DNA of 64,000 bases from Strigamia acuminata (GCA_949358305.1 OX442320.1:7270259-7334258), one strand, 5' to 3'. Positions 14,477-24,438 are shown, counted from the first letter of the stretch. Made by a program: numbers and translations. The notes: generated by a model from the letters alone, not told the origin.

Positions 14477-16046
14477 GGATATTTGTAAGCATACTGAAAA
14501 AGCCGGCGAGTTTGAGGAGTTGAATTTTTTGAGCAAAGCATTGCATACGATGCACGTGGTGCCGAAAGCAGCTGATAATATGATGAATGTTGGTCGGCTT
14601 CAAGGATTCGATGTGAGATTGTATTTTATGGAATTTGTAGTAAATGTGTGATTTTTATTTATTTTGTTTGTGGTTTTAGGGGAAGATAACGTCGCAGGGG
14701 AAATTGCTGTTACAGAATATGCTTCTTGTTTCCGAGGGGCCGTCCGGCTCGAATTTTAAAGGAAAGGAGTTGCAGATTTTTCTGTTTGAGCAGATTATTA
14801 TTTTTAGTGAGATTGTGGGCAAAAGAACGCAGTTTTCAAGTCCTGTTTATGTTTTTAAGAAGCACATCCAAGTGAGACGATGGTTTTTAGTTGGGAATTT
14901 ATTTATTTATTTATTTATTTGTGTTTTTTGAATTTAGGTAAATAAAATGGCACTAGAAGAGCACACGGATGATGACGATCCGCAAAAATTCGTCCTTGTT
15001 TCCAAATGTCCGCAACAACAGGGACTCGCATTTACTATTCAGACACCCACCGTCGAAGTTAGGGACGAGTGGGTGGCCATGCTTCGTAAGATTCTGGATA
15101 ATCAAATGGATTTTCTGAAAGCTTTGCAATGTCCGATTACGTACCAAAAGGAATTAACCAAAGAAACGTAAGTTTACTATTTAAAAAAGACATTTGATGA
15201 AATTTTGATGAAATTTAACGAAATTTGATGAAATTTTGATGAATTTTAACGGAATTTGATGAAATTTTGATGAATTTTAACGGAATTTGATAAAATTTTG
15301 ATGAATTTTAACGGAATTTAATGAAATTTTGTCGAAATGTAACGGAATTTGGTGAAATTTTGATGAAATTTTATGTAATTTTAATGAAATTTAACGGAAT
15401 TTTTAGTTCGGAACCGGAACTGTCATCGATGTGGAACCCGACGCTGCGCAAGACACTGTCGCACCCGTCAGCAGCTACTGCGTTCTTTCAAAAACATGGC
15501 GGAGACAGCGGTGACAAGCAGCAACGTCGTACCCAACGTGATAAGAAAATGAAGGCGTCCAGCGACGCATCCGACAGGCGAATGACAGTTGCGTGCGCCC
15601 CGGTGTCGGCCACCAAACAAGACTCTGCTTCCGTCGCCAATAAAATCACCTCGTTGCCGTGCTCTCCTACAGACCGGTTCCCCGAGCACGACACGAACGA
15701 GGCACTCTGCCCGTCAGTAACAAAGCATGTTTGTGAGCAAAGGAAACATTCGTTACCAGTTACAAGTTTGGTCGCAGCCACATCTTTGGTGCCAAGTTCG
15801 AGTCAGAGTCCGCCGAAGTCGAAAAAAAACTTTTTGGAGGGCTTTCGAAACACGCTGCGGCCGAAATCCAAAACCGAGCTGAGTTTGAACAATGGACTCG
15901 CGACGAATGTCGACGCGGCTTCGGCGGCCGCTAAAAACGACGCGAAAAACGGCGACGCCGGCAGAAGGTGGTCGGAAACGAATACGGTCAAGCAGTTGGT
16001 AAGGCCGGAGTCGAGTGGCGAAATAAGTGATACGGTGGTCCAATGA
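265..16046 (+). CDS. trio: Trio/Kalirin-type Rho guanine nucleotide exchange factor, 3' part (5' end outside window)
   Basis: Trio activates Rac/RhoG through its first DH-PH cassette and Rho through its second, and acts in axon guidance and actin control. Visible coding exons are 265-456, 527-696, 1076-1712, 1782-1973, 2414-2560, 2623-2740, 2805-3043, 3106-3288, 3347-3465, 3538-3781, 3851-4153, 4219-4401, 4463-4564, 4698-4840, 5065-5161, 9868-10132, 11640-11724, 11848-11959, 12316-12390, 12964-13116, 13243-13326, 13548-13705, 13919-14104, 14166-14418, 14478-14612, 14680-14871, 14938-15167 and 15407-16046; phases join cleanly. Order: spectrin-type helices (265-3465), DH1 ([28 protein letters not shown]), PH1, SH3 (9868-10132), the conserved linker [18 protein letters not shown]2 ([16 protein letters not shown]), PH2, and a Ser-rich tail ending in TGA at 16044-16046. 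No Ig or kinase module follows, which matches insect Trio rather than vertebrate Trio. Intron 5162-9867 holds an apparent internal promoter. Confidence 0.94.
2150..2260 (+). repeat. Short minisatellite in trio intron
   Basis: Intron 1974-2413 contains about five degenerate copies of a roughly 20-bp unit (ACGAAAAACGGCCATTTTT), some with CTATTT or CAGCC variants. The flanks carry several ACCGG words. It does not touch the splice sites. Confidence 0.6.
6200..6213 (+). promoter_or_regulatory. RFX X-box-like motif in trio intron
   Basis: The sequence GTTGCCATAGAAAC fits the RFX X-box pattern of two half sites around an AT spacer. It lies in the long intron that precedes the alternative trio first exon. 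A single motif of this kind can occur by chance. Confidence 0.3.
6348..6725. mobile_element. MITE with GGGGCC terminal inverted repeats and TTA target duplication
   Basis: The left end reads GGGGCCATAAATTACGTAAC. The right end is the reverse complement of GGGGCCGTCCATAAATTACG. TTA flanks both sides (6345-6347 and 6726-6728). A 3-bp TWA duplication with G-rich termini fits the PIF/Harbinger superfamily. The 378-bp interior has long G runs and no ORF, so this is a non-autonomous copy. Confidence 0.7.
6729..7185. mobile_element. pogo/Tigger-like inverted-repeat element, non-autonomous
   Basis: The left end CAGTAGAACCTCGATTATCG is mirrored at the right by GGACAATCGAGGTTCTACCG. CAGTNGAACC ends next to TA are typical of pogo/Tigger-type Tc1-mariner elements. 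Only the left TA is intact. The interior is short and occupied by a 41-bp tandem repeat, with no transposase. Confidence 0.55.
6880..7040 (+). repeat. 41-bp tandem repeat inside the pogo-like element
   Basis: About three and a half nearly identical copies of a 41-bp T-rich unit, starting CCATTTTTGGTC and including TTTTTTGACAATTTTTAT, fill the centre of the inverted-repeat element. Confidence 0.7.
7700..7713 (+). promoter_or_regulatory. Near-palindromic RFX X-box in trio intron
   Basis: GTCACCATGGCAAC matches the RFX consensus (GTNRCC, AT spacer, RGNAAC) almost perfectly. It lies about 0.9 kb upstream of the alternative first exon at 8614, in GC-richer sequence than its surroundings. Confidence 0.35.
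8614..8754 (+). CDS. trio: Alternative first coding exon of trio (SH3-GEF2 short isoform)
   Basis: The ATG at 8614 opens 47 codons ([18 protein letters not shown]...EDVFDQ) that end at a good donor, CAG|gtatga, in phase 0. The SH3 exon at 9868 also starts in phase 0. The only nearby AG that could act as an acceptor (8610-8611) would put the exon out of frame with the upstream exon ending at 5161, so this reads as a first exon and not a cassette. A transcript from here would encode SH3, DH2 and PH2 only. Short GEF2-only forms from internal promoters are known for the Trio/Kalirin family. A (CA)n run at 8587-8606 lies just upstream of the start codon. Conservation or RNA data would be needed to confirm it. 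Confidence 0.55.
9210..9287 (+). repeat. Perfect 39-bp direct duplication in trio intron
   Basis: Two identical 39-bp units (9210-9248 and 9249-9287), each starting GAAAAATGGTCGAG and ending CTCCAATTT, lie back to back in the intron between 8754 and 9868. The length is a multiple of three, so one chance ORF stays open across both. Confidence 0.85.
12075..12142 (+). repeat. Fragment of a dispersed repeat in trio intron
   Basis: The stretch containing GATGATGTCATTTTTGTTTT followed by AAAATTGAAGTAAAAT matches segments at 22848-22950 and 40940-41045. It is a truncated member of the small inverted-repeat family that is best preserved at 40910-41053. Confidence 0.55.
15185..15400 (+). repeat. Tandem repeat filling the last trio intron
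   Basis: The intron 15168-15406 consists almost entirely of an imperfect unit of about 30 bp built from GATGAAATTTTGATGAA and TTTTAACGGAATTT. The arrays reach to within a few bases of the acceptor at 15405-15406. Confidence 0.7.
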
Positions 16047-17173
16047 TTCGATTTTTAATTTTTTTTTTCTTTTTAAAAATTAATTAATTAATAATTAATA
16101 ATAATTAGACGTTTTTGGAAAATTTCTGCTCAAAGAACCGCTGTGCGGAGTGTCGGTGCTCTAGACGAGCGTCGTTTTCTTTTCACATGTTAAAATATTA
16201 ATAATAACAAGATTAATAATAAAGATAGGACAGTTTAAGCATTTTTAAAGTACTGAGCTGAAGTTTAAATAAAAGAAATTAACCGTTGCTGAAAAAACAA
16301 AATTTACACGTTTTTTTGTAAATTTTTTCTCATTCTAAAAAAGAAAATTCAAAAATATAAATTCTAGGAAAACAAATGTAAATAATGTACAGTACCCTAA
16401 ATCCTACGTTTATTTGTGCTTAATTTATTACGATTTAGATTAGTTTAATGTTGATTTGTATTTTTTTTTTGTTTTTTTGTATTTTTTTTTGTTTTTTTGC
16501 TTTTTATTTTTCTATGTTCTTAGGCCAAAAAATACTTGATATAGATAGAAATTTGTGTGCAAACGTACAAGTGATTCGTCCTGGTTTAAGCCGGGGTGGA
16601 TTGTTTTTCGTTTTTGACTTGAAAATGCTGTTGTATAATAGACAAGTTTTTAAAAATCCGTGTAAAGTTAATTGCAAATTTTATACGTTTTTAATTTTTT
16701 GATCTTTTTGATTTTATTTGATTGATTGATGTTTCAGAGTGGCAACCACGTGATTTGGATGGTTTTTTACTCTTAATGTAAAGGAAATGTTGGATTTTTG
16801 TGTTTTTTTAAATTAATATAATTTATTGTTTTGTGATTTATTATAATTATTATTATTTTTTTTTTATTTAAAAATATTGATATTAAAATTTGATAAAATC
16901 AGCTATTATTGCGTCTTAAATAACAGCCAAGAAAGTGTAAATACTGTAAAAAGTTTCCTTCAAATGTGTGCTGTCTAAAGCTGAATTGAATTTCGTTTTT
17001 GCTTTGTTTTATTTTTTATTGTTTTAGTTTTATTTATGTGAACTAGTTTTGCAGATTTAATATTTTAGTACTATTGCAATGCAAAAAAAATTGACATCGC
17101 TTTCATGCTCCTTACAATCTCGAAATTTTGTACTGCAAATTCCCGAAAATTGTGTGAAATGTTGTTTTATGTG

Positions 17174-17179
17174 AATAAA
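17174..17179 (+). terminator. trio: Probable polyadenylation signal of trio
   Basis: AATAAA at 17174, with an overlapping AATAAAG just after, lies about 1.1 kb beyond the trio stop codon at the end of an AT-rich 3' UTR (16047 to about 17200). Several earlier AATAAA words could give shorter 3' UTRs. The 580 bases from here to the convergent DM9 gene stop hold no gene I can support; they contain a TCACGTGA E-box at 17276-17283 and several CCAAT words. Confidence 0.5.
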
Positions 17180-17778
17180 ATAAAGATGTAATGAATAGAG
17201 CCATTTTTAAAAGGTTTATTTCGATTCAATGAACTTCCAAGTGTTGTCACAGAACGGCGCGATTTACGATAGGAGTCACGTGATTGTCGACGACCAATTA
17301 CGATCTAGGTTTTAATCCCGCCGTTTACGACCTGAATTCCCCGAAGACTTCCTTCAAAATTATGAGAAAATATTGCTTTATACCAAGCACCATCAGCACT
17401 TAACGAAGAGGAAGTAATTTTTCTAAAAACTATCGCCAAAATTTCAAGAAAACTTGCGATTAGATTACCAAAGAATTTCCTATATCATTAATTTACAATC
17501 ACGTGCACCCTAACAACCAATCACAACCAAGGTCCGAAAACCGCCATTTTCGATAGCGCTTCCTTGAAGTCGACGACAACCTTCCATTCCAAGATTCCAG
17601 CAACAACTTTTAATCACAAAAATCCAACAACCGTAAGTAACTATTTCCAATTTAAACCTCCAACACTAACCAAACAGATGCGTCATCCGCGCACCTGTAA
17701 TTTTATCTCAAACCACTCGACCAATTTCCAAGCAATTTATTTAATCAATCCATCAATCAAAAATACAATCAAAAATAT

Positions 17779-18449
17779 TTAATCCAAAGGCACGATTTTG
17801 CAAACGAGGACCTCGTAATGCTCGTACTTGTGCTCACCTCCACCAAATGGAATATACAGACAACCGTGGCTGGGATGCACCTGTTAATTAAACCCAAATT
17901 AATTATTTTTTAAACACCAAAAATAAACCCAAAAAACAATTACCTTTCCAAGAGTTAATGTCCCCTCATGTTGGGTCCGACCAATGAATAAATTCTCACC
18001 GTCTTCAGTGACGCCTCCCTGTAGAGCGCCGTTTGGCACAGCGCCATTACTATCCCCGACCCACTCCAAACTGCAATCGCACGGATTGCACAAAACCTAA
18101 ACGACAAAAACAAATTTAAAAAATTTAAAAATTCAATTCTAACCTTTAGGAAAATAAAAAATCTCACTTCGTAATGCGATTTCCTGTGCTCCTCGCCCCC
18201 GAATGCCACGTAGCAACAGCCGTGCGATGGAACGATTTTGCCGGGGATCACTTCGCCTTCGTGGTGCGCGCGACCGACGTAGATCGTGTCGGAAACATCC
18301 CAGCCGGCTTGAACGGCGTGATCCGGGATGCCGCCGTCGCTGCTGTGTTCCCACTTGCCGGCGAGTTTGTATTTACCTAAATTGGTTCGTTTTAGTCTTT
18401 TAGGGCGGAAATTGAGAGGTTTTTTCGGGTACTTACGTCCGCAAGACAT
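17779..18449 (-). CDS. DM9-repeat protein 1
   Basis: Four exons (18437-18449, 18168-18376, 17944-18096, 17779-17880) encode about 158 residues. The product is two DM9 repeats in tandem, seen as GWDVSDTIYVGRAHHEGEVI, PGKIVPSHGCCYVAFGGEEH and, in the second half, FIGRTQHEGTLTLGKVHPSHGCLYIPFGGGEHKYEHYEV (given in parts). DM9 proteins are known from insects and molluscs; oyster members bind mannose, and a mosquito member responds to Plasmodium. No signal peptide or membrane segment is visible, so a cytosolic or non-classically secreted lectin is the best inference. The short first exon encodes only MSCG plus one base of R. The neighbour at 19080 is a paralogue with the same exon plan, including an identical 153-nt third exon. 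A TATA box lies about 40 bp upstream. Confidence 0.88.
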
Positions 18450-18488
18450 GGTGAAGTGAAAATGACGTGTTGAGGGTTTTTTTCTCGC

Positions 18489-18496
18489 TATTTATA
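18489..18496 (-). promoter_or_regulatory. TATA box of DM9-repeat gene 1
   Basis: On the minus strand TATAAATA lies about 40 bp before the start codon, so the 5' UTR must be very short. GATA-type words (TGATAA, GATAATGA) lie 50-150 bp further upstream, a pattern common in insect gut or fat-body promoters; that link is inference. Confidence 0.5.
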
Positions 18497-19079
18497 TGTG
18501 ATTTGGATCCGCCTTTGGTTACCTAGTAAACACAAGACCAAGGTTCACTCTGATAAAAGCCAGTGTGACAAGAGTGTTAATGATAATGAGTCGACAGGCG
18601 GCGGGTGAAATATGAAAAGAAAAATGCCTCGATTTTTATCAAATGTTCTTTTTCTTGTTTCATTTTGATAAATTAGTGATTAGTTAGTGTTATATGGTTT
18701 TTTTAGGTTGGAAAATTAATTTTTTTGATTATTTTTGGGTTTTTTACTCGATTTTAAGGAGTGAAATGAACCATACCAAGCTCGAGATTGGCCGTGCGCT
18801 CACTGGATAATTTTATGTTGTTTGTTTTGTTGTGAACAAATATGGAAGGAAGTTTGTGCAACAGATGGTATTTTATTTTTTAGTTGGTCTCATTTCGTGT
18901 TACGGGAGAAGGTTTTTTTTAGGTTTGGTATGAATCACATATACAATGAAACAAAATCTGATAAAAATAAAAAATTGTAAAGAATTTAAAATTTTTTTAT
19001 TTTTTACGATTTAAAAAATTCAATTACACATCCGATTTGTAAAATCCCCATTTTTAACACCCGAAAAGACGGAAAAAAC

Positions 19080-19761
19080 TCAGAAAGTGACAGTGGAACA
19101 CACGAGAACTTCGTAGTTTCTATTGCTGTGTTCGCGGCCACCGAAGGGAATATAAATGCAGCCATGACTCGGATGAATCTGGAAAGATAAAGAAAAAAAA
19201 ACATTTCACCTTGGAGTTACTTATCTAAACTTATCTTATAATGTTTTCCGTTATCTAAAACTCACCTTTCCGACGGTTAACGTTCCGTTGTGATTAACGC
19301 GACCGATGTACAACGGTTCGCCATTTGCCGTTCTTCCGCCCTGAATGGCGCCCGACGGAACTTGACCGTCTCTACCACCGAGCCATTGCATTTGCCATTG
19401 ACCACTGTTGATGAGCACCTGCATAAATAAATTAAAAGATGAAAAAATAATAGTTTTTGTTTATTTTTTAATCTATCGTACTTCGTAGTTTGGTTTGTTG
19501 ACTTCGTTGCCGCTGTGGGAGATGTAACAAGTGCCGTGACTCGGTTGGATTTTGCCCGGTATCAAGTCGCCGTCGTGATGCGCCCGCCCGACGTAGAGCG
19601 GGCCGCCGTCGTGCCCGGCTTGCACGGCTTGCGCCGGGACGTTGCCGTGGCTGCCCGGTACCCAGTGGGGGGTTCTGTAGTGGTTGTCTGGTGAATTAAT
19701 GAATTGGGATTAGTTTTTGGTGGAAATTTTAATGGATGGTTTTTGGTTACTTACACGACAT
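19080..19761 (-). CDS. DM9-repeat protein 2
   Basis: Four exons (19755-19761, 19482-19687, 19266-19418, 19080-19178) encode about 154 residues with two DM9 repeats. Key segments are LYVGRAHHDGDLIPGKIQPS and HGTCYIS in repeat 1, and LYIGRVNHNGTLTVGK with IHPSHGCIYIPFGGREH in repeat 2. It is a tandem paralogue of the gene at 17779-18449: same strand, same four-exon structure and phases, and a third exon of identical length. The first exon is only seven coding bases (MS plus one). No signal peptide is apparent. Its likely role is carbohydrate recognition, by family analogy only. Asn-His-Asn in repeat 2 and a Gly/His-rich loop in repeat 1 set it apart from its neighbour, which suggests ligand divergence. 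Confidence 0.88.
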
Positions 19762-19803
19762 GTTTTTGGGAGAATGTGGGAGCGTCGTATTGTTTTTTCG
19801 CGG

Positions 19804-19809
19804 TTTATA
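19804..19809 (-). promoter_or_regulatory. TATA box of DM9-repeat gene 2
   Basis: On the minus strand AATATAAACCGCG lies about 45 bp before the start codon, at the same distance and in the same setting (TATA, then a CGCGAAAAAA tract) as in DM9 gene 1. Two TTATC/GATAA words follow upstream near 19857 and 19880. Confidence 0.45.
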
Positions 19810-20065
19810 TTGTGTGAGGTTTGGGTGAAAGGGCAAAGTGTTTCCTGTTGGGTTTTATCCAATAGAATTAGTTTGTTTTATCGGTACTTATGTGTGTTTG
19901 AATTGAAAAAATTGGACAGAAATCATTGGGTGTGTAAATCGAAACTGAAACGGAAATTACCAAGAATTAGTCGGTGATCACGAGATGAATTTCAATGAGT
20001 TTTGAATTAATCACGCGGAAAGTTTAACTGTTTTTGTCGTTTAATTTGTTTAATTATTTTGACGG

Positions 20066-20075
20066 GAGATGGCGC
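20066..20075 (+). promoter_or_regulatory. AGATGGCGC motif between DM9 and regucalcin clusters
   Basis: GAGATGGCGC resembles the core of insect CTCF-type insulator sites and lies in the gap between two tandem gene families. The same nine-base core recurs at 25551, 49327 and 51436. Function is inference. Confidence 0.25.
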
Positions 20076-20262
20076 GACGTTAGGAGAAAAAGATCTTGTG
20101 ACTGTGAGCATGAGTGTTCAGATAAGAGATAAATCGAAGATAAAATAAGAGAAAAATTGAAAAAACAAGAGAAATGACTCACTATCTTATTATTAACGAG
20201 AGCAATCAATATATTTATTGATATTTTGTCAAAAAATAGTTTTTTTTTTACAATTTTTTTAA

Positions 20263-21884
20263 TTAGTGCGGTACAAAACGAGTATTAATTGCACCCTTGA
20301 TATTGGCAGAATCCAAGTTAACCTTGAAAACTGATCCGGCCAAAGGCTGGCTCTGGATTTCCTCATCCGTGAGCCCTTTGAAAGCGGATGTGACGTAAAA
20401 CTGGTTCAAATTCGGTCCTCCGAAGCAGAGCGATGTGATTTTGGTAGCCGGCAATTCGATTTTATCGATTAATTGACCTGAAATTATTGTTTTTGATATT
20501 TTTTTGAATTAATTATTTGTTTAATTTAATTTATTTTATTTTAAAATTACCGGTGGCTGTATCGACGTTAATTAATCGTCCGCCGTTGTAATTCGCGATC
20601 CACAACTTCCCATTCAAATCGATAGTCATTCCATCGGGCAACTCGTTCGGGAGGGTTTCAGGCTGCTTGTTGTAATCAAACAACACACGATCATTACCTA
20701 AAAATTGTTTATATATTTTAGTATTTAATTACACTTAATGCTCTCGTTGAGCGCGGGATGCTGATTGAACGCGGTGTCCGTTACAACTCGGTTGGAAAGT
20801 GCAAAAATGCACTTTATGATGAAACATGCATTTTTAGAATATCGGCGCAGGTGTCGGTATCGGCCGATATTCGGTTGCCGATTATCGGTATCGGCGATAC
20901 TACAAAATACCGGTATCAGTCAAAGTCTACTTTTCAGTGTCATAAATGCATTTTAAGTGCCATAAATGGATTTTAAGCGTCATAAATGCATTTTAAGTGA
21001 CAGAAATGCATTTTAAGAGTCAAAAATAAGTTTTAAGTGTCATAAATGCGTTTTTAAACTGCCAAAAGTGCACTTTAAGGTGCCAAAAATGCTTTTAAGG
21101 TGCCAGAAATGCTTTTAAGGTGCCAAAAATGCATTTTTGGCAGTTGAAATACATTTTAGCTGCCATAAATGCACTTTTTATGTGCAAAAATCACGTTTAG
21201 AGAATGAAAATCTATTGTTATTATCGCAGGCAGAATCTAGATTCTGTGAATAGAGCGCGGGTGTTCTATTAGAGAATTTACAGTAATTAAAAAATAAAAT
21301 CATTTTTACAAACTTATTTCTCCGTTTTGGTTGTCGAAATCGAAAACGTGGACGATTCTTTTGACCGAATCGGCGAAATACATAAGTTTGGAGTCGGGGC
21401 TCCACGCCAACCCATTGCTTAGCGTGACCTTATCAAAGTGTTTCGTGCAGTCCTTCATTCCGTTGACTCGATACAAGCTCCCCAAATCGGGTTCAACGAC
21501 CGCAGGTGACGTTTCCAGCCCCATTGACCCCATCCAAAGCCGCCCTGCCGGATCGCATTTGCCATCATTCAATCGGGTTTTAGCATTACCCGCCTCGATT
21601 ACGCACAATTCTTGGGTCTTGTTCGTGCGCCAATTGAAATTAAAGATTTTCTTCGTGAAGCTCACGATGAAGTCTTCCTGGGAATTCGCCACGGGGATCA
21701 CGACGGTCGTAACCCCGTCTCCGAAATGCTTCGTTTCGAGCGTTTGATTGGTCGTGTTGAGTTTACATACGTCGCCCACGAATGCATCGACGTAGTACAA
21801 AACTCCCTCCTTTTCATCCCAGAACGGGCCTTCGCCCAAATTGTGCGGGGTGTTAGTGGTGGCTTCAACCGTGAATTTCGGCAT
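20263..21884 (-). CDS. Regucalcin/SMP-30 family protein, copy A
   Basis: Three exons (21314-21884, 20551-20697, 20263-20477) give 933 nt, or 310 residues, close to the usual 299-305. The SMP-30 six-bladed propeller binds one divalent metal and in vertebrates acts as gluconolactonase. Metal and substrate positions can be read: GEGPFWDE (Glu), [18 protein letters not shown] (Asn-Asp), SNGLAWSPD (Asn) and [14 protein letters not shown] (Asp). The protein starts [15 protein letters not shown] with no signal peptide, so it should be cytosolic. It is the most divergent of three tandem copies: it has [20 protein letters not shown] where B and C have [12 protein letters not shown]. The intron 20698-21313 carries a degenerate 20-bp tandem repeat. 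The first intron has the unusual donor GTTTGT, shared with copy C. Confidence 0.92.
20805..21185 (+). repeat. Degenerate tandem repeat in regucalcin A intron
   Basis: Around fifteen imperfect copies of a unit near AGTGTCATAAATGCATTTTA fill most of intron 1. The left side is bordered by a GTATCGGCCGATATTCGG-type inverted stretch (about 20850-20915). Confidence 0.65.
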
Positions 21885-22213
21885 GGTGGTGGCGATCTGA
21901 TCCTCCCCGGAATCTTATCGGGTCATAACTTGACAATGTCACGTGGTTGTGGCGGTTTTCATGAGGAAAATTGTATTGTCGAATGTGTTACGCCTGCTGA
22001 ATGGGAAATAAATGTTTGTTGCTGGCATCTGGTGGCGTTTTTTCAAAGTTGTGTAATGTTATTGCTGGATTTCTTATATTTTCGAACTTGTAATGGAAAA
22101 AATTATAAATAAACGTTCAAATGCACTTCAAGGCGAATTTGCAGTGGTTTATAAATATAGCGAGGTTAACCAATATATTTATTGATATTTTGTCAAAAAT
22201 ATATATATATTTT

Positions 22214-24176
22214 TTACATTCTTGGGATAAAACGATTGTTAATTGCACCCCTGATATTGAGAGCATCCATGGTGACGTTGAAAACTGATCCAGCCAATGG
22301 CTGGCTCATGCTTTCCTCATCCGTGAGCCCTTTGAAAGCGGATGTGACGTAAAGCTCGTTCAAATTCGGACCACCGAAGCAGAGCGATGTGACTTTGGTC
22401 GCTGGCAAGTCGATCGTATCGATTAATTGAGCTGAAATTATTATACTTATTGATTTTCGTTTTATTTGATTTATTTTCACAATTACCGGTGTATGGATCA
22501 ATGTTGACCAATCGTCCGCCATTGTAATTCGCGACCCACAACATCCCATTCAAATCAATGGTCATTCCGTTGGGCAACTCGTTCGGTATGGTGTCAGGAT
22601 TCGCGTTGTAATCAAACAACACACGATTATTACCTTAAAAATAATCATCTAATGGTTTAATTACTTCATTACAAAATAATTTACAGTGTCTCAAAAAATG
22701 TACACACATTAAATAAATATTAATCGTTAGTTATGGGCGGTGTTGGGTGGTTACTGGAAGAAAGGTGCCGCAGACCGGTATGCGGTGCTTCAGTGGATTT
22801 TTCAGCAGTACTGAAAAGAGTACATAGTACATTTGTGGGTTTAAGTATATTTTAAGTTTTAACATGGGATTAAACAGGAAATGATGTCATTTTTGGTTTA
22901 AAATAGAAGTAAAACACAAAATATTCTAGTTTTTAAATGCAGCTATGATAAGCAATGATTTTGTGGATTTCTTCAGCAGTAAGTGGTAATTTTTAAACGG
23001 TGCCAATTCTTGCCATAGCGGCAGTGTACCGGTACCGCGTTTTACGATATCATCCCACTTTAGATCTTGCAAAATCTCACAACAGCTAAAATTATCTCAA
23101 TCTTGTCCATTTTTTAATCAAAGACAACATGATTCAAACATCATGGTGTCGTTGTTGGCAACAACATCAATTTTTTGTGATCCTTCGAGATCTGGCCGCA
23201 TCTTGCGAGATGTAAAGTAACACTGGATGGTACAGTGACCAGAAGAACCGTACATTGTTCCCCAAAGATGCTCTAAGGACTGGTTGCTAGTTATAACTAC
23301 TTTATTATACAAATATTATACAACGTACCGCTGAAGAAATCCACAAAGAACAGTATCACGGTTAACTTATTTTTCTTGCGGCCCAACACTACCCACAACT
23401 AACCAGGGCTGGACTGGGTACAAATTTAGTACCGGGAAATCTGGATGGGTCGGGCCACAGGGACAGGCTACGGTGGGCCAGGGATGGGCCACGGAGGGCC
23501 CGACAGGCCCGCCAGGCCAGTCCAGCACTGCAACTAACGATTAATTTTATTAAAAATGTGTATACATGTTTTTGATACACCCTGTATATGCAATTTCACA
23601 ACTTATTTCTCCATTTTGGATGTCAAAATCGAAAACGTGGATGATTCTTTTGACCGAATCGACAAAAAACATATATCTCGAGTCGTGGCTCCACGCCAAT
23701 CCATTGCTAAGCGAGACATTGTCGAAGTGTTTCGTGCAATCACCCGGCTTAGTTATTCGATACAAGCTCCCCAAATCGGGTTCAACGACCGCGGGTGACG
23801 ATTCCAGCCCCATTGATCCCATCCAAAGTCGCCCCGCCGGATCGCATTTGCCACCATTCAATCGGGTTTTATCATTACCCGCCTCGATTTCGCACAATTC
23901 ACTGATCTGATTCGTCTGCCAATTGAAATAAAGGAGTTTCTTCGTGAAGCTCACGACGAATTCGTTCGGGACATGGCGCCCCATGGGGATCACGATGGTC
24001 GTAACCCCGTTCCCGAAATGTTTCGTCTCTAGCGTTTGATAGTTCGTGTTGAGTTTACATACGTCTCCTAAGAATGCATCGGCGTAGTACAAAACTCCCT
24101 CATGTTCCTCCCAGAACGGGCCCTCGGCCCAATTGTGCGGGGTATTTGTTACTACTTTCACAGTGAATTTCGACAT
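22214..24176 (-). CDS. Regucalcin/SMP-30 family protein, copy B
   Basis: Three exons (23603-24176, 22487-22633, 22214-22431) encode about 312 residues with the same exon sizes as copy C. The propeller landmarks are present ([32 protein letters not shown]), but two differ from the sister copies. HNLGEGP has become HNWAEGP next to the metal-binding Glu. [11 protein letters not shown] has become [11 protein letters not shown], replacing the Asp of the substrate-contact Asn-Asp pair with Gly. The frame is intact, so this may be an enzyme with changed activity and not a pseudogene. Its first intron is much enlarged (22634-23602) by a transposon-like inverted-repeat element with a second element nested in it. 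The 3' flank shares ATATTTATTGATATTTTGTC with copy A. Confidence 0.9.
22845..22950 (+). repeat. Dispersed MITE fragment inside the regucalcin B intron element
   Basis: The segment with TTTTAAGTTTTAACATGGG, AAATGATGTCATTTTTGG and AGTTTTTAAATGCAGCT matches 40940-41050 at high identity, including the terminal GAATGC(G/A)GCT word. It is one half of the 40910-41053 element family. Confidence 0.6.
23404..23530. mobile_element. Nested hAT-type MITE with 8-bp target duplication
   Basis: The ends CAGGGCTGGACTGG and the reverse complement CAGTGCTGGACTGG form TIRs of hAT type (CAGNG). The 8-bp duplication CAACTAAC flanks it exactly (23396-23403 and 23531-23538). The 127-bp body is GC-rich and palindrome-prone. 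Confidence 0.8.
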
Positions 24177-24438
24177 GGCGGTGGCGAGCCCTTCCGGAAA
24201 CTTAGCGGTTCATAACAATGTCACGTAGTGTTGGCGTGTTGAATGGAAAATAAATGTGCGGTCTTGGCATCTGGTGACGGTTTCTATTACCAAAATGCCC
24301 AAAATATGACCGACACGTCACTAGAGAGCTGAAAAATGACTAAAACGTCGCCAAAAAGCTGAAAAATAACGTTTAAGACACAGAAATTAAGTGCACGGAC
24401 TGAGATTTTGCATAAAAATAAATTTATTTATTTATTTA

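Larger units (their letters stand above)
22684..23584. mobile_element. Tc1/mariner-like TIR element in intron of regucalcin B
   Basis: The left end (CAGTGTCTCAAAAAATGTAC) and the reverse complement of the right end (CAGGGTGTATCAAAAACATG) form inverted repeats, followed by a second matching block around TTAATCGTTAGTT. TA dinucleotides flank both ends (22682-22683 and 23585-23586). No transposase ORF is present. A hAT-type MITE sits inside at 23404-23530. Confidence 0.6.

Noticed and set aside
15753-16043. Long ORFs on the opposite strand of the trio tail exon
   Set aside because: They mirror GC-rich coding sequence of the real exon and have no start context or splice support.
17260-17560. CCAAT and E-box cluster as a promoter
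   Set aside because: It lies between two convergent 3' ends, so a promoter is not expected. Kept only as a note in the trio terminator entry.
22200-22215. AT dinucleotide run beside regucalcin B stop as a functional site
   Set aside because: It is a simple (AT)n tract, and similar tracts occur in several introns.
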